Source: Promerops cafer (Eukaryota; Chordata; Aves; Passeriformes; Nectariniidae). From it: a stretch of DNA of 64,000 nucleotides. The notes beneath the pieces were generated by a model, which saw only the letters and a list, made by a program, of their open reading frames with translations, had not been told where the DNA came from and made no database searches. This document shows positions 51,138 to 63,649 of the stretch, in pieces. Position numbers and translations under genes: made by a program. How positions within the stretch are numbered: position 1 is the first letter of the stretch; each line of letters begins with the position of its first letter. Location of the stretch: contig VZSE01005952.1 of the NCBI GenBank assembly GCA_013398275.1, forward strand, positions 248,001 through 312,000, given 5' to 3'.

Positions 51138-54100
51138 ACCAATATCAAAGCTATGCCTTGATTTGTTACTGCAGATGCTTTAAAGTTCTCATAGTCTTAT
51201 TACTGTGGCTAAGAAAATGAGAAGCAGTCCTTCTGAGAGCCTTTGTCAGGTTTCATGCTCATCACAAGCCAGCTGGTGCTTAAAATTAATTACAATTGGT
51301 TACCTTAGTAACACTAAACCATGCTTGAAAGTTTCACTATTGTTTATCTTCATAGGTTTCCACAGCAATTTCAGTTGCAATGGAAAAAGATTGAGGACCA
51401 AAGTTCAGTAGAAAAAGTAATCTAAACTGACCCCACCACTGAACCAGCACCCCTTTCTCTCTCCACCTTTCAAAAATGCATTTATAGCTTGTTGCATTCT
51501 GTTTTAAAACATCTGATCTTTGGGTATCTAGCCTTAAAAGGCTGTTCATAAAATGCCTACTGTTCACATCAGATACCTACTGCTCAAGTCATAGATTCTT
51601 AGATCTCTGCTAAATTGATATTGATTTATGTTCAATTAAAAGCATAAGGCAACTGGGCTGAAAGCAGAGACTGAGAGGCTCATTTTGTTGTTTTTAAACA
51701 GAGAAGAATAAAGCTCCTTTTATATACATCAGACCACTCTCAGCAGTTCAAATTCCCCCTATACTTAGGATCAAGAAGTGTCAGAAAAACATTAAGTCCT
51801 AACTCAGTTGCCTAGGCTTGAAAATGAAATTTCATTTTACTGGTAAGATGGGCTTTGCAGTGTACAGATTTTGCTGCAGGGTGAGGGGTGGAGGGTTATA
51901 AACTCGCTACCTAAATGCTTGGGCATATTTTGGTAATCATTCTTTTCTACCTTAGGTTATAAAGATCTTACTTGCAATGCAATCGCCAATTTTTTAGCTT
52001 AATTTTCTAGTTGCTACAGACCTAGTTGGAGACTTTCCTCTTAAGCTCTGTGTAGTATAAAACACTAACAGCTAAGAGTTCTGAACAAAGCTTCTTCATA
52101 TTACTGCAAACTGACGACTTTAGCCAATCAAGTATCTATATCCCTGCAAAACATGAGCTGATACAGTCATACCCCTTACCCGAGTTTTATCCTCTCCACC
52201 ATGACATTTGCCTCCTTCTCTGTAATTTAAGGAAAAAGCAGTCTTCTTTGGGTAAAGAACTACCTTTTTTCCTTCTACATCCAAGGCAACCCTAACACCC
52301 CCACCCTGCAAGCGGTTTTCCGCAGTTTCTTCTTGCTCTACACCTTTCATCACAAGAGCTCAGGGATGAGAAATTCCACTAGATTAACATAACCTCTCTC
52401 CTTACAGGTCTGCAGGACAAAACTGGGAAACTAAGCTCAGGGTTTGAGCGAGCCATGAGTCTTGAGAGCTCAGCTACGTGGCAGGAGAGCACATAGCTAA
52501 GGCTCAAGGTAAGAAAACCAGTGGTTAACTTGTCAATAACAGACCTTTCAATTCTCACTTCTCTCTCTTCCTGTCAGTACCTCTTCCACACTGTTACCTG
52601 CTAAAACATTCATAGTGAGATGCCTACTGTCTTCTCTTCCTGATTCATGTGACAATCACCCATGCTGGAGTGGGAGCCACCACATTTGTGTGCTGGGGAG
52701 AGCACCTAGCAGAGCTCACACACTCAGAACAGCGGAGCTTCTCCTCCAGATCCTCTGGATGGGTTAACTCAGGCTCACACACCCACCTCACGGACCAGAA
52801 AGCAAATACCCAAATTGGACATTCTCCTGCTAATGGGATCCAACACAGGCAGTGTATGCATTGCCCCTCCAGAAAACTGTGAGAGAGTTTCACTGAGTTC
52901 CCTTCTTCTGGGAGCCTGGAGTGAGGCTATAAAGAGTAAATTGACAACTGCTGAGCTGAAGAATACAGTGACCTCCCTTGGTAAAAAAATACCAGTGTAT
53001 CAATTGATGCAAAATAAAGTCTATTCAGAAGGTGAAAAATGCAGTGCAATTAACCTCACTTTGCAATGGAGGCATGTGAACAGGCAGAGCTCTGGCACCC
53101 ATGATCAAAGCAAGTCAAAGGCATTTCTTGAAAAGCAGTGTTTAAAACATACCCCCTCTTCCACAGCAACAAATAAAAATGTGCTCTTTTCACTTTTCCA
53201 GTTGCACAGAGAATTAGCACCACAGAGACACAGGGGTCCTTTCTGGTCTAGAACAGCACATGAAGCAAATTAAAATTCCTCTTTCTTTTCACACATTATA
53301 TAGAAGTTTTTTTCTTTACAGAAGGTATTTCTTTTGCAACTAATATAAGAGGTGAAACCAGATGCTTGACTATGAGAAACTATGCATTGAAGTGAAGTGT
53401 AGAGTAGCTGGGCACTGACCTCTCCCTGCTCCTAGTGCTGCTCTCACTGGCACAGCCATAGAGAAAGAAGTAGGCTGATCAACAGAGTTGTAAGAACAAA
53501 CCTGAGATGCACAGGCATAGAAAGTCCTCTATTGTCCAGCAGAAGGAGGAAGAGGGGAAGAAAAGTGTGCAACTAAAATGATACATTCCTCCTGAACAGA
53601 GTACCCAGCAGGGGGAATTTAGGTGCACCTTATCTTGAAGTGATCTATTCATAGAGCAGCCTGTTACTGCTTTGTTAACTCTGCATATCTGGGGCTGAGA
53701 TGTACAGCACAGCTTTGCCCCTTGAATGCTACTCCCTTCCAATGCAATCCTCTGTCACCATTAATATTAGTTAAGAACTAATCAACAAGAATAAAAATTG
53801 AAGAACTGAGTCATTGGAATTCTCATGTTATGACACTGCAGGTTTCAAAGGTTGACATAATCTGTGAGATCCTGTGGAGTTTAAAGTTCAAATCCAGGCC
53901 TTTACCTAATTTTTTTCTAAAGCCTACCTTTCCTCATCTCGTATTGTTTCCACACATCTTTTCTTGGCTAAACACAACTGCCAAGAGAATGCATAGTTTT
54001 ACCCCTACAATACCTGTGCCTCGGCAGTGCTTACAAATAAAAGTAAATAAGCAATGTGTAAAAGCTGGTCAATTTTTTATACAGCTCTTATGCAATGATA

Positions 54101-55848
54101 GAATCCATCAGCTACATTGCTATTTCAGCCAGAGACCACTTTATAGGAGAAACCACCAATCAAACTGAAATTTCTACTAAGGTGGATGACATCTCAAAAA
54201 ATTTGTCCCTGCTGATGAACTTCAAAAGTGCAGCTTGGGCTCAGATCTCCTGTGTGACAGGCTAATATAGCACCTCACTGGTCTTCCTGGCTCTCTTTTT
54301 TTGTTCTTAATCTTATGCTGCATGTATGGGTATCTGCCCTCTGTGTGCACTGCTCATCAGATAACACTAGGTTGCTATAGTGATTGCTTAAAAAGAGAAA
54401 AAAAGTGAAAGCTGAATTGTGGAGAACCCTGAGGCTAAAAGATGGATAAATTACCAATCCTGAAAAGGAAATTTAAGTATCATTTTTCCTGCATTCTGCC
54501 AGAACTGTTTGTAAGGGAATATATTCTCCTTTATGAAATAAAGGCAATTTGTTTCATCTATTAAATCTTTCTGATTGGTACCTGTGTTGAAGTGATATCA
54601 CCAGAAAGGGGTAAAGTGAAATGGTGAAAAAAATTCTGTATATTAATTTAGTACTTACCCAAGATTTTTGTTTCAGGATCAAATGGAGTAAAAATTATCT
54701 TTATGTAACACAAAATGATACGGATCACAGGGAAGTTAAATAAGATGCCTAAGACTAAAAAGAGTCTTTACTTCCTGAAACCTGAACTCAATCCTTCTAC
54801 ATTACTGTTTCAGGTAAAGATTTATATATTAAAGTCCTTAACAAAACTGTGGATGTACAAAGACTCAGGCACTTCCTTCAGTAATGAATGTTTATACACT
54901 CATACACAGTTTATAGAGAGAACACAAAATTAGAACCAAGTATCTGATCAAAGCAAGCATTTAAGCCTTACAATCCTTTAGTTTAGAGCCTAAATTGTCA
55001 CACTTTCCTTCAGTGAGGCTGAAGAGCCCGACCTGCACTGAAGTCTGGGTGTATCCACCCCCTACACAGCACTCCTTCCACTGCCAAGCCCTTTGCCCCA
55101 CCACAGCCCAGGAGAAAGGCAAGAGCCTTCCCAGACAGACCCTTCAGAAGAACTGAGAGTCCCACAGTGTTCAAAACAATTCAGAAAAACCTCAGAACAG
55201 CAAGTCTCTACTCAACAAAAGAGGGGATAGAAACACAAGTTGGGACCCCAAGTCACTGACATAAAAGGCAGCATCAGCATCCCCTCAGGGAACCCTCTGG
55301 CTTTAAAGAGTTTCCCAGAGTTAAAACAATCACTTGAAAGCTATGACTCAAACTAGCTGGCTTGCTGCAATAATTAAGATTCTAGTAAAAGCAAACACAG
55401 AGATAGCTATCAGGAGTAGCACCTATGTATAATATTCTATTGCTGTTTTAGTCAAGCATTCACTGCTGCTCTGAACTTTCAGAGACAGAGATATCTCCAG
55501 AACTCTATGACATCAGGCTGGTGAATTATTTCAGGAATACAGGCATATTTGAAGATAGTTCCATGGACAAATAGGGGAAACTAATGCCTAACTAAACCTT
55601 CATTACTGACCTCATTTCTCTTCAGTTCCATATACCAGAGGATTTAGCTGCATGTCACTAGCACCTTCCTCAGTGATCTTCATAGCTCTAATTTTAGTGG
55701 ATTTAATCATCACACTAAGATTCTTTTTGCTTTAGAATTTCATCCACTGGGATATGTCAATGCTGGAAGAAAGTGGTAAACACTCCAGCATCTGAAATTT
55801 GTACCAAAAGATCAAAATACTTAAATTTTGTGCTTGGAAACTGCTGGA

Positions 55849-55864
55849 TTTTTTTTTTTTTTTT
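55849..55864. repeat. poly-T tract
   Basis: Sixteen consecutive T residues, with no adjoining retroelement recognised. Confidence 0.95.
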
Positions 55865-57325
55865 GGTACTATTTTAGTCCTTATTGGCAAGAAATTTAGG
55901 GGAGAGTTCCTGCTTTTTGGGAGATGGGAAATTTGCAGTAGCTTTCATTTCATCCTTCTGCTTTCTTAATTAATGGTGGGTACTCTGTCTCTCAAAATAC
56001 AGAGCCTTTGTCCTGATCCTTGACTGAAAGAAGCAGCTTTAAGATAATGCATAAATTACCTGATAAATAGCCATCACCTCCCTGTCTGCAAGGCTAAACC
56101 AGCACTGATTTAACCAGGGCATTCATACAAAATTGTGCTCTTAGGGAGAATATTCAATTACAAGCACTTTCTCAGATACTGAGAAAAGCCATTGAAATAT
56201 CTCCTTTAGATCATACAGGAAGCTTGCCAGCCACTGGGAAATAACTTTAATGAAATGAAGGAATCTAATCTGAAAAATATTTAGGTAAAGTTTCTGGTAA
56301 ATGGCACAATTTATTTTCATTCTCTCATTAGCTAATTTCAAAGCTTAAAAAAGAGGTGACCATTTAAGTTTACTACTTTATCTGAGTGGAAAAAAAAAAA
56401 ATCAGTCTTTTCATTCTGTGAAGGCTTGAAAAGTCAGAAATGGGGCAGGTGGGAAGGCAAAATGAAGAAAATAAACTATTTGGTAACAAGCAGGAGACTG
56501 GGAAGTCTGTTACAATTCCAAAACAAAAACTGCTATATTTTAAGTAGATTCCTTAAGGTACCTTGTGTAATTTGTGGAGAGATACAAGTTTAGAAGTCTG
56601 TATGACAGCCACAGAACTCCCTTCCTATAATGAAGTTAACTCAGGGTATTTAAAATGTAATTTCTTAATCTAAAACTGAATAAAAGCCATAATTTCTCTT
56701 ATGGGTATTTACACATTTGAGGTCAAGTGATTACACAACGGAAACTCTAAAAGTAATTACTTCCCATACATTTATATTCCAGCCCAGAGATCAAATACCT
56801 GTTGGTTGCCTTTTCTACAGAGAATTACTTGAAAGTTTTTGCATTCTCTCCTAGGGCTGAAATACAATAGGAATCCACAGAGAACATCAATTTTCTTTGC
56901 TTTTCTAATGTTTATGACTTCCCTGTAGTATTTATCAAGAAATATACAACTCCCCATAGCTAGAGCTGTGGAAGCTAGCAGCAGGAATTCTTGGTGTTGA
57001 TGGAGCTATTGATCATCCAAACATTAAAATTATGTCTCCTGTAGTAAACGCCAATAAACCAGAGGTACATTAATCAGGAAATCAATAGGCTTGTCAATAG
57101 AAGGGCTAACTTTGACAATGTAATGCAGCAGGCAGACTGACTGGATGGTGGACCAAAACACAAGTAACCCAGGCAGTGACCTTTTTGTTTGACTTCTGGC
57201 TGTGCTGAAGTAGTGTAGGAGTAATTGGAATGCACAGAATGAAAGGAGAGAGGTAAGGAGTTAGCTGTTTAAATTGTTCCATAGGAACAAAATTTATTGC
57301 TACAGTGACCTTTAGTTGTTCACTT

Positions 57326-57377
57326 GAAAAAAGAAAAAGAAAGAAAAGTAAAAAGAAGAAAAAGGAGGTGGGGGGGA
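57326..57377. repeat. purine-rich tract
   Basis: About 50 bases of A and G, interrupted by only two T, pass from AAAGAAAG-type sequence into AGGAGGTGGGGGGGA. Strand-asymmetric simple sequence of this kind can adopt triplex-like structure, but it is short. Confidence 0.85.
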
Positions 57378-57405
57378 CCTACTACACCACAAACTGAAGG
57401 AAAAT

Positions 57406-57423
57406 ACCACCACCACCACCACC
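57406..57423. repeat. (ACC)6 microsatellite
   Basis: Six perfect ACC units just downstream of the purine tract. They produce a histidine run in one open frame, which is not evidence of coding. Confidence 0.95.
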
Positions 57424-59796
57424 TGAAAACCAAAAGCAAAACACAAACCCAACACCCAAACTCCAAACTTCTAGGTCATGTTTTTCAGTTTCCCTATGTT
57501 AACACCTTCTTCATATGAGTTAACTGAAATTACATATTCTAATCCCCGACTTTAGGAGATGGTACAGCTTAACTGAGCCCTGCACTCTGAATAAATATTT
57601 CTAATGTTCTCAGCCTGAGCATTGTGCTGCAAGATACTTTGGGAGAACTTAGCTTGTTTTTTCCACTTGTTGAAGGACACAAATTTACTGAACAAATATT
57701 TGGAAGTTTATATGTGAAAACCAAAATTATATACAAGTTAATGGGAAAAGTTATTCTTCTGAGTTACACTTAAATATTTTACCAAGTATTTGATGAAAAA
57801 GCATGCATTAGACAACAGAAAAGCAGGCAGCAAATGGCAGCTTATTACAGACAACGTAAAATTTTTAATATATTGCAAAAACTTCTCTTATTTGAGCTAT
57901 CTTCATGCAAATGTAACTCTGTAAAAAAAAGAAAAAAAAAAAGATTTCAAAAAGGAGACAGTCACAGAAGATTCCTGACATTCTGTTACTCTCTTCTTAC
58001 TTGTACATCTTGACCAATATATTGCAAAGCAATACGCTTTTCAAACACGCATTACTACTCCTGATGTCCAAAATCAAAAATCATTGTTGCATCCAGGCAG
58101 GATATTTTAAGTTATATGAAACTGACTGTAAAAACAAAGATTACAAAAATAACCCTCCTCATCACCATCTTGAGTGTTTTCTAAAGTCAAAGCTGTCCTT
58201 GTTATGTTTTACTTTCCCATTACAATCTGGGAAGAAAACCTGGTCTGAATCTGGGTAAGAGTATCTCAATCAGAATTTTCCACAATGCAGATCAAGCTTC
58301 TAATTAATTTATTTTAAACATTCCACAGTGGGGCAAAATCAATTCTCAATTTTACAAATGCCATATACGGAATTGTTGTGGACTGGCCATTGCAGACCTG
58401 GCCACTTCATCTTGCATTACTGCTGAATATATTGATTAAACAAAGACCAGAAGCTGACAGAAACTGAAGAGCCAGTGTTTGAGTATGGATGATTCTGTCC
58501 ATCCAATTTCAGATCAATTACTAAGCTTCTGTCAGTGAAGTATTTGTTTTGAGGAGGAATAAAGAAAAAAAATCTGCTCACTGATTTGCTAAATACTATT
58601 GAATATATCAATCAGGCAAATTAATAAAACAGCAAATGAGCTCTATGTGCTACCTAGTGTATCAGGTGTATCTGAAAACAAAGGGAAAATAAATTTTACA
58701 GAAAGGTTTTTAGCTATCCAATACAAAAATAATATCTACTAGAAAAGCAGCCCACCTGTGTATACACAGAGGTGTTAAATAGGCCACTGATGTGGTGTCC
58801 AATACAATGCAGCAGCATTCATAATAATGTCAATATCATATGAGTCAGCCCCAAATGTAACCTCTCCCCTTTAAGGGAAAAAAGGGAAAGAAAAAATCCC
58901 AATGAAAGAAAAAACACCAACTCTCATAAAGAAGCATGTTTCATCTTAGACCTATAAATTACTACTCACTACTCTGAAAAAAATAGCTAAAAATTAAAAT
59001 GCAGTGGATTCACTTAAAGATTATTTTTTCATGCATGTTGAAACAAAACCTGATGATGTGATACTGTTTAAAGTACATAGCAATACAGCAACATAAAGTT
59101 AATCATACATCTTGCTAATAAAACATATATGGTGGCAAATTTTAGATTCTTAAAATGATAGTGCAACATATCCCCAAATTTTATTCCTAAACTAAGTTCT
59201 GAAAGTGATTTTTTTTCTGCTTTTCTCAACTAAAAAAAATATCTCTTTGTCTCTCACAGCTCTCATTTCCTCTCTTTTCCTGTGGTTCCTTTTCTCTATT
59301 TGTGCTAAACATTAACAAAGTCGTAACTGGTAAAAGCCCAAGCAACTACTTTTAGGGCAATTTTGTTTGATTGTTTATAAGCTTATAAAAGCATCCTTAA
59401 GTATCAGAAATACATTGCTAGCATATTATGCTGTTCCACATTCTTCTGAGGGAAATATGGAGGGAATTCAGACAATCCCACTCAAATAATAACGACAAAG
59501 TCAATGCTTGATTCAGCAACAAAGTATGACTGTGTAAAAAAAATAAAGTTTGGGACATTTTCTTCTTCAGGTGCCAACAGACTTCATCACAATGGAGACT
59601 GACCCTGTAGCCTGATCTGATTTATCAAGAATGCTGATGATTGCCCAAGTGCTGTTGGAATAAAAAACCATTCCACTAGAAATGTGTCTTTTAACAAAGA
59701 TTAATGTTGACCATTGTGATAACTTCTCTCTAGTTTTATTTACTTTTCTAACTGGGATGTGGGACTGTGAAGTCATGCAGTTATTAGTTTCTCCTG

Positions 59797-59826
59797 TATT
59801 TTCTTATTAGATATTTTCTTATTAGA
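59797..59826. repeat. 15-bp perfect tandem duplication
   Basis: TATTTTCTTATTAGA occurs at 59797-59811 and is repeated exactly at 59812-59826. Confidence 0.9.
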
Positions 59827-60284
59827 CAGGCTCCTCCACTTTATTTTTGGTCACTTCCCTTCCTTTTTAGGTATTTTTTCCACTTACACCTGGAATATGT
59901 TAATTTTTGTTGAAGATATTTATGGAGCAGCAGTCACTACACAATCTAGGTGCTATAAACTTATTTTTATTCTTACCACATTATTTCCTTCTCACACGCA
60001 TGTGTGACCCAGTTGTAGTGCAGAATATGTATTTCATAGCTGAAAATAGCCCTGGGTTTGGAAGCCAAGTTAGATAGACTCACATTGGGAACAAAGGTTA
60101 TAAAGTTTTTTCCCGTAACAGGTAATTATAAGCATATTTATCACTCACATCTCACCACAGAAACATTCCAACAACAGTGTCTACTTCAGCAAATCAACAA
60201 CAGGAATAGAGCCAGTTGACCCCTCTGCTCAGCACTAGCCAGGCTTTATCTGTCTGGACTACCTAATCTTTTTCTGCTCCTTCC

Positions 60285-60668
60285 AATTAAAAAAGACTGG
60301 ATAGAGGGTCCAAAGGAGGGTCACAAAGTCTCCCAAAGGGCTGAGAAATCTGCACTTTGAGGACTTAGATAATTTCATCCTGCAGAATAGAAGGCTCAAG
60401 TGGGAAGAACATCACAGTTTTGTAGTGCTTAAAGGGCAGCTACAACATGAAAGGAAGGTCCCTGCTCACAGGGAGCCACATGGAGAGAACAAGGGACAAT
60501 CTGAACAGGTTACAGCATGAGACATTTCACCTCAATATAAGAAATTATTTTACAGTGAGAGCAACCAGTGACTGGAACAACCTTCCCAGGTCATGGTAGA
60601 ATCCCCATCACTGGAAGTTTTCAGGATAGAACTGGACTGACATTAGATAACGTCACCTAGGCTCCTTT
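60285..60668 (+). mobile_element. CR1 LINE, old diverged 3' portion
   Basis: The order of CR1 landmarks is kept but each is degraded. They are AGAGGGTCCAAAGGAGGGTC (near 60304), AAAGGGCTGAGAAATCTGC (near 60335), and CTTAAAGGGCAGCTACAA (near 60428). A GGACAATCTGAA stretch (near 60493), ACTGGAACAACCTTCCCAGG (near 60572) and CATCACTGGAAGTTTTCAGG (near 60606) follow. Substitution load is the highest among the copies here, pointing to an early subfamily. The terminal repeat motif is not clear. Confidence 0.85.
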
Positions 60669-61177
60669 CCCACAAAATGCTGCACCAGGTCTCTGTTCAG
60701 AGCTTCAGCGTGTCTGGGGGGCGAGTCCGGGAGACTTTAAGGCCTTTTGGCTCAAAAGAAAAGCTTAAATGCAGCTTCTCATTTTTCAGTGTCTGTCATG
60801 GTGTCTCGACTGATTCCTACCTGCATTTTAAAGTCATCCTTACTGTTTATCACAGGAGACCCCACACGTGTGTCCACAGTACCCATAGAGCCAGAATGAT
60901 CACGAGAGCTGAAGGAAGCCTCACCTCCTGCTGTCCAAGCTGCATCCCTCTCCACAGGAGCAGCACAGAACAGAATGGAGCCCTTCAAGCTGAACACACC
61001 ACAGTGATGCTCAGTTCCTGAAAGAATCACTTCTGTTAACTGATGAGTTAATTGCCTATTAGGAGCTACATATAAAACTGCAAGGTATGTCTTGGTAAAA
61101 GAAAAAAAACAATGCATAATGATACATCATAACAACACCAGACTGTTCAGAATTCCAATAAATTTGAGGTTAAAGAT

Positions 61178-61198
61178 AAAAACAAACAAACAAACCAA
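61178..61198. repeat. (AAAC)n microsatellite
   Basis: About four AAAC units followed by CAACC variants. Simple repeat. Confidence 0.85.
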
Positions 61199-62845
61199 CC
61201 AATTACATGTTCCCAGTGTAATTGCAAAGTTAGTGAAGTTTGCTAAGAATACTGATAAAATAGTATGGAAACATTTACCTCAGACTGTAGAAAATGAATC
61301 TGAGAAAATGGGTAAGGAGCTAGGTTTTCTGGGTCCAAAAAATGAAAATACTTTTGGAAGTAAGGGGCAGAGACAACTATCTTACATGAAGGTGTCAAGA
61401 TGACCTGAGGAAACACTTTAGATGACAGGTTCTGGAAAGAAAATATAGCCAAGAAAGAAAGGTAAGTAGTTTGAAGTTCAACTTCACTTTTCATTCAGTG
61501 CTCACAGATTAAGCAAGCAAGGGTCACAGAGTAAGAGGACAAAAAGAGTTTCATACAAGGGCAGGAAAATAAAATTTTCCTCCTTGTCCCAATTATTACA
61601 TTTCCTTATTTTATTCCATAGGATTAAACTAAAATTAAAAAAAAAAAAGAAAAACCTAGGAAATTAATGTAATTATCATGTTAACATATATTACTGAAAT
61701 TGGATTTTGAAGTACCCATAAAAATGTGTTTTCATATAAAATATAATAATTTAATATAAAATAAAATATTTTTTCCTTTTGATGTTTCACCCTTTGAGCA
61801 TTTGCTCAGAATAGGAGACAATAAACAAATTGCTATTTGTAGCTACAGTACCTTCACAGAAATATCTCATGTGTATTTGCTCAAAAACCAGAGTCTTTGA
61901 AAATCAGAACTGTAGGTAAATAGGATTTTTCCACATTCAAATTTTAAGGTACTTATAAATCTTATTCAGGTGCTTTTTGCATCAACTATACAATCCTGTG
62001 TAACTAGAAAGCCCATGAAATTGAACTTCCAGCTGTTTGTAACCCCTCATTCAGAAATGCACCTATTTCAGTGCTAGCAGCCTCAAAGCAGCAGTGATCT
62101 CTACAAACTGGTCTGCAAACTGTCCAAAGAGAAATAGGAAAGAAGATTCAACATCCGTTTTTGTGCAAGACAGCTTTTTCTTCCTGCATCTTCATTCTTG
62201 AAAGTTTCTGGAGGAACTCACAAAACCCCTTCTAAATTAAGTGCTTTGTCACATCACACTCTTGCTGACAGGTAGATGTAATTACCTGCAGAGCACCCAA
62301 AGCCTGTAGAATGAAATCTTGACTGCTAAAACTGTTATTTTTATTTACTTCATCAAACTACCATAATAACTGAGCATCTGTCAACTGCAGTTACTGTGTC
62401 TGTCCTGCTGTTTATCATGGAAAGATTAAGGGCAGTAAATTACAAATTCTGGGGTTTTTTTTTGTGGTGACAGACTGAATTATCTTATGAAAGAGGATCT
62501 GTTTGGTGGGGTTTTTGAGTGAAATTCAGGAATTAGGCAGAAATGTGTAACTTTATGGTGTCTCACAGTACTTACATGAAAGCATACATCCTGAAGTGGA
62601 AAAATATTATGAAAATGTATCAACATATTATCCCTATTTTCCACATTAGAGGACAGAGAGGTTTTTCTAGGAAGTGATGCATTTAGAGGCTGATTTAAAA
62701 CTTACGGATGACATTACCACACACAGACCTTAACTGAGACAGGAGTTCTGCTGCCCTTGACACTGTAGAAATGCATAGAAAAGACCAGCAGACTGGGAAA
62801 AATTATCTCCAACCTTCCTTTTATACATATAAAAAAGTAAAGGAA

Positions 62846-62859
62846 ACATCAGGGGGCAG
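62846..62859 (+). promoter_or_regulatory. CTCF-like core motif
   Basis: ACATCAGGGGGCAG matches the CTCF core pattern CCASYAGRKGGCRS at most positions: the invariant AG, GG and C are present, while the first base is A rather than C and the fourth is T. It is a single unaided motif match; occupancy cannot be judged from sequence. Confidence 0.3.
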
Positions 62860-63604
62860 CAAAGGCCTCTAGGCAGGTAGAGAAGTAGACTAGGCAGGGT
62901 ATTTTCTCTACAGTTGGGTCTGAGAAATGAAGGGAAAAAAAGTGGTTTATTTGTTTCTTCTGATTCCCCCTTAACCTCTCCAGCTGCTTCCATGTACCAG
63001 ATCCCTACTTGCTATGTAGCAGCTGTAGGCCTGACAAGAGGAATGATGCTGTTTGGTCCAGTCCTAAAGTATTTTTGTAGCCTAAAGAATTTAATTCCCA
63101 GATTAGCACAGCTGAGTTCCTAACAAGTTATCTTACTGTGAGATCAGTCAGGTCAGTATTGAGTCTGGCTGCATTTTCAACTATTAGAATGCTGTAATCA
63201 AAAAGGAAGAGAACTCATTAATAGCAGGAAAATGAATGGTACCAATCCTGCACTGTCTGCAGCCAGAGCACATCTTGGGAACTGTGACAAAGCTTCTGGT
63301 TTCCAATTACAGAGTCCCAGGGGGAGTCATATTCCCTCTTAGCAGAAATTACATTTCAGAAGCCTTTTTGTTTATTAATATTTTTTATCTGATTTTGGTT
63401 CTTATGACCAAGAGGTTCATGGTATCTAAAAAATATCACCTGTCCACATTAATAGGTCTAATGGTAAGTTCAACATCCTCATCTGAACTGCTGTTTGTGT
63501 GCAGCAAAACCAGCACATCACACAGCATGTTCAAACAATGAGCACTTGTACCACTTAATCTGACCCGGTCAAATGGATTACACATGAGGGCTAAGAGTGG
63601 TAGA

Positions 63605-63649
63605 AGCCCATCATGACATCACAGATGATGAAACTCTTCGTGATGGGCT
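63605..63649. repeat. 12-bp-stem inverted repeat with an inner hairpin
   Basis: AGCCCATCATGA (63605-63616) pairs with TCGTGATGGGCT (63638-63649) with one T-G mismatch, a wobble in RNA. Inside the 21-base loop, CATCA (63617-63621) can pair with TGATG (63626-63630), so the two stems stack. A CRE-like TGACATCA (63614-63621) overlaps. The fold is shorter than a microRNA precursor. Confidence 0.5.

Larger units (their letters stand above)
51138..60284. other. non-coding DNA, no gene seen
   Basis: No gene is recognised over about 9 kb. GC-richer patches lie at 52640-52880 and 55020-55160. The longest open frames here, 152 codons at 52815-53273 and 112 codons at 53830-54168, are unlike any family I know. 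Their composition is that of the surrounding DNA, so I treat both as chance. Short poly-A or A-rich tracts are scattered through. Confidence 0.6.

Noticed and set aside
52815..53273. 152-codon open frame on plus
   Set aside because: It has no recognisable domain, its composition matches the flanking non-coding DNA, and it overlaps a minus-strand frame. One frame of this length is expected by chance in 64 kb.
53606..53620. Second CTCF-like core (CCAGCAGGGGGAA)
   Set aside because: It lacks the C after the G-run that the CTCF core requires.
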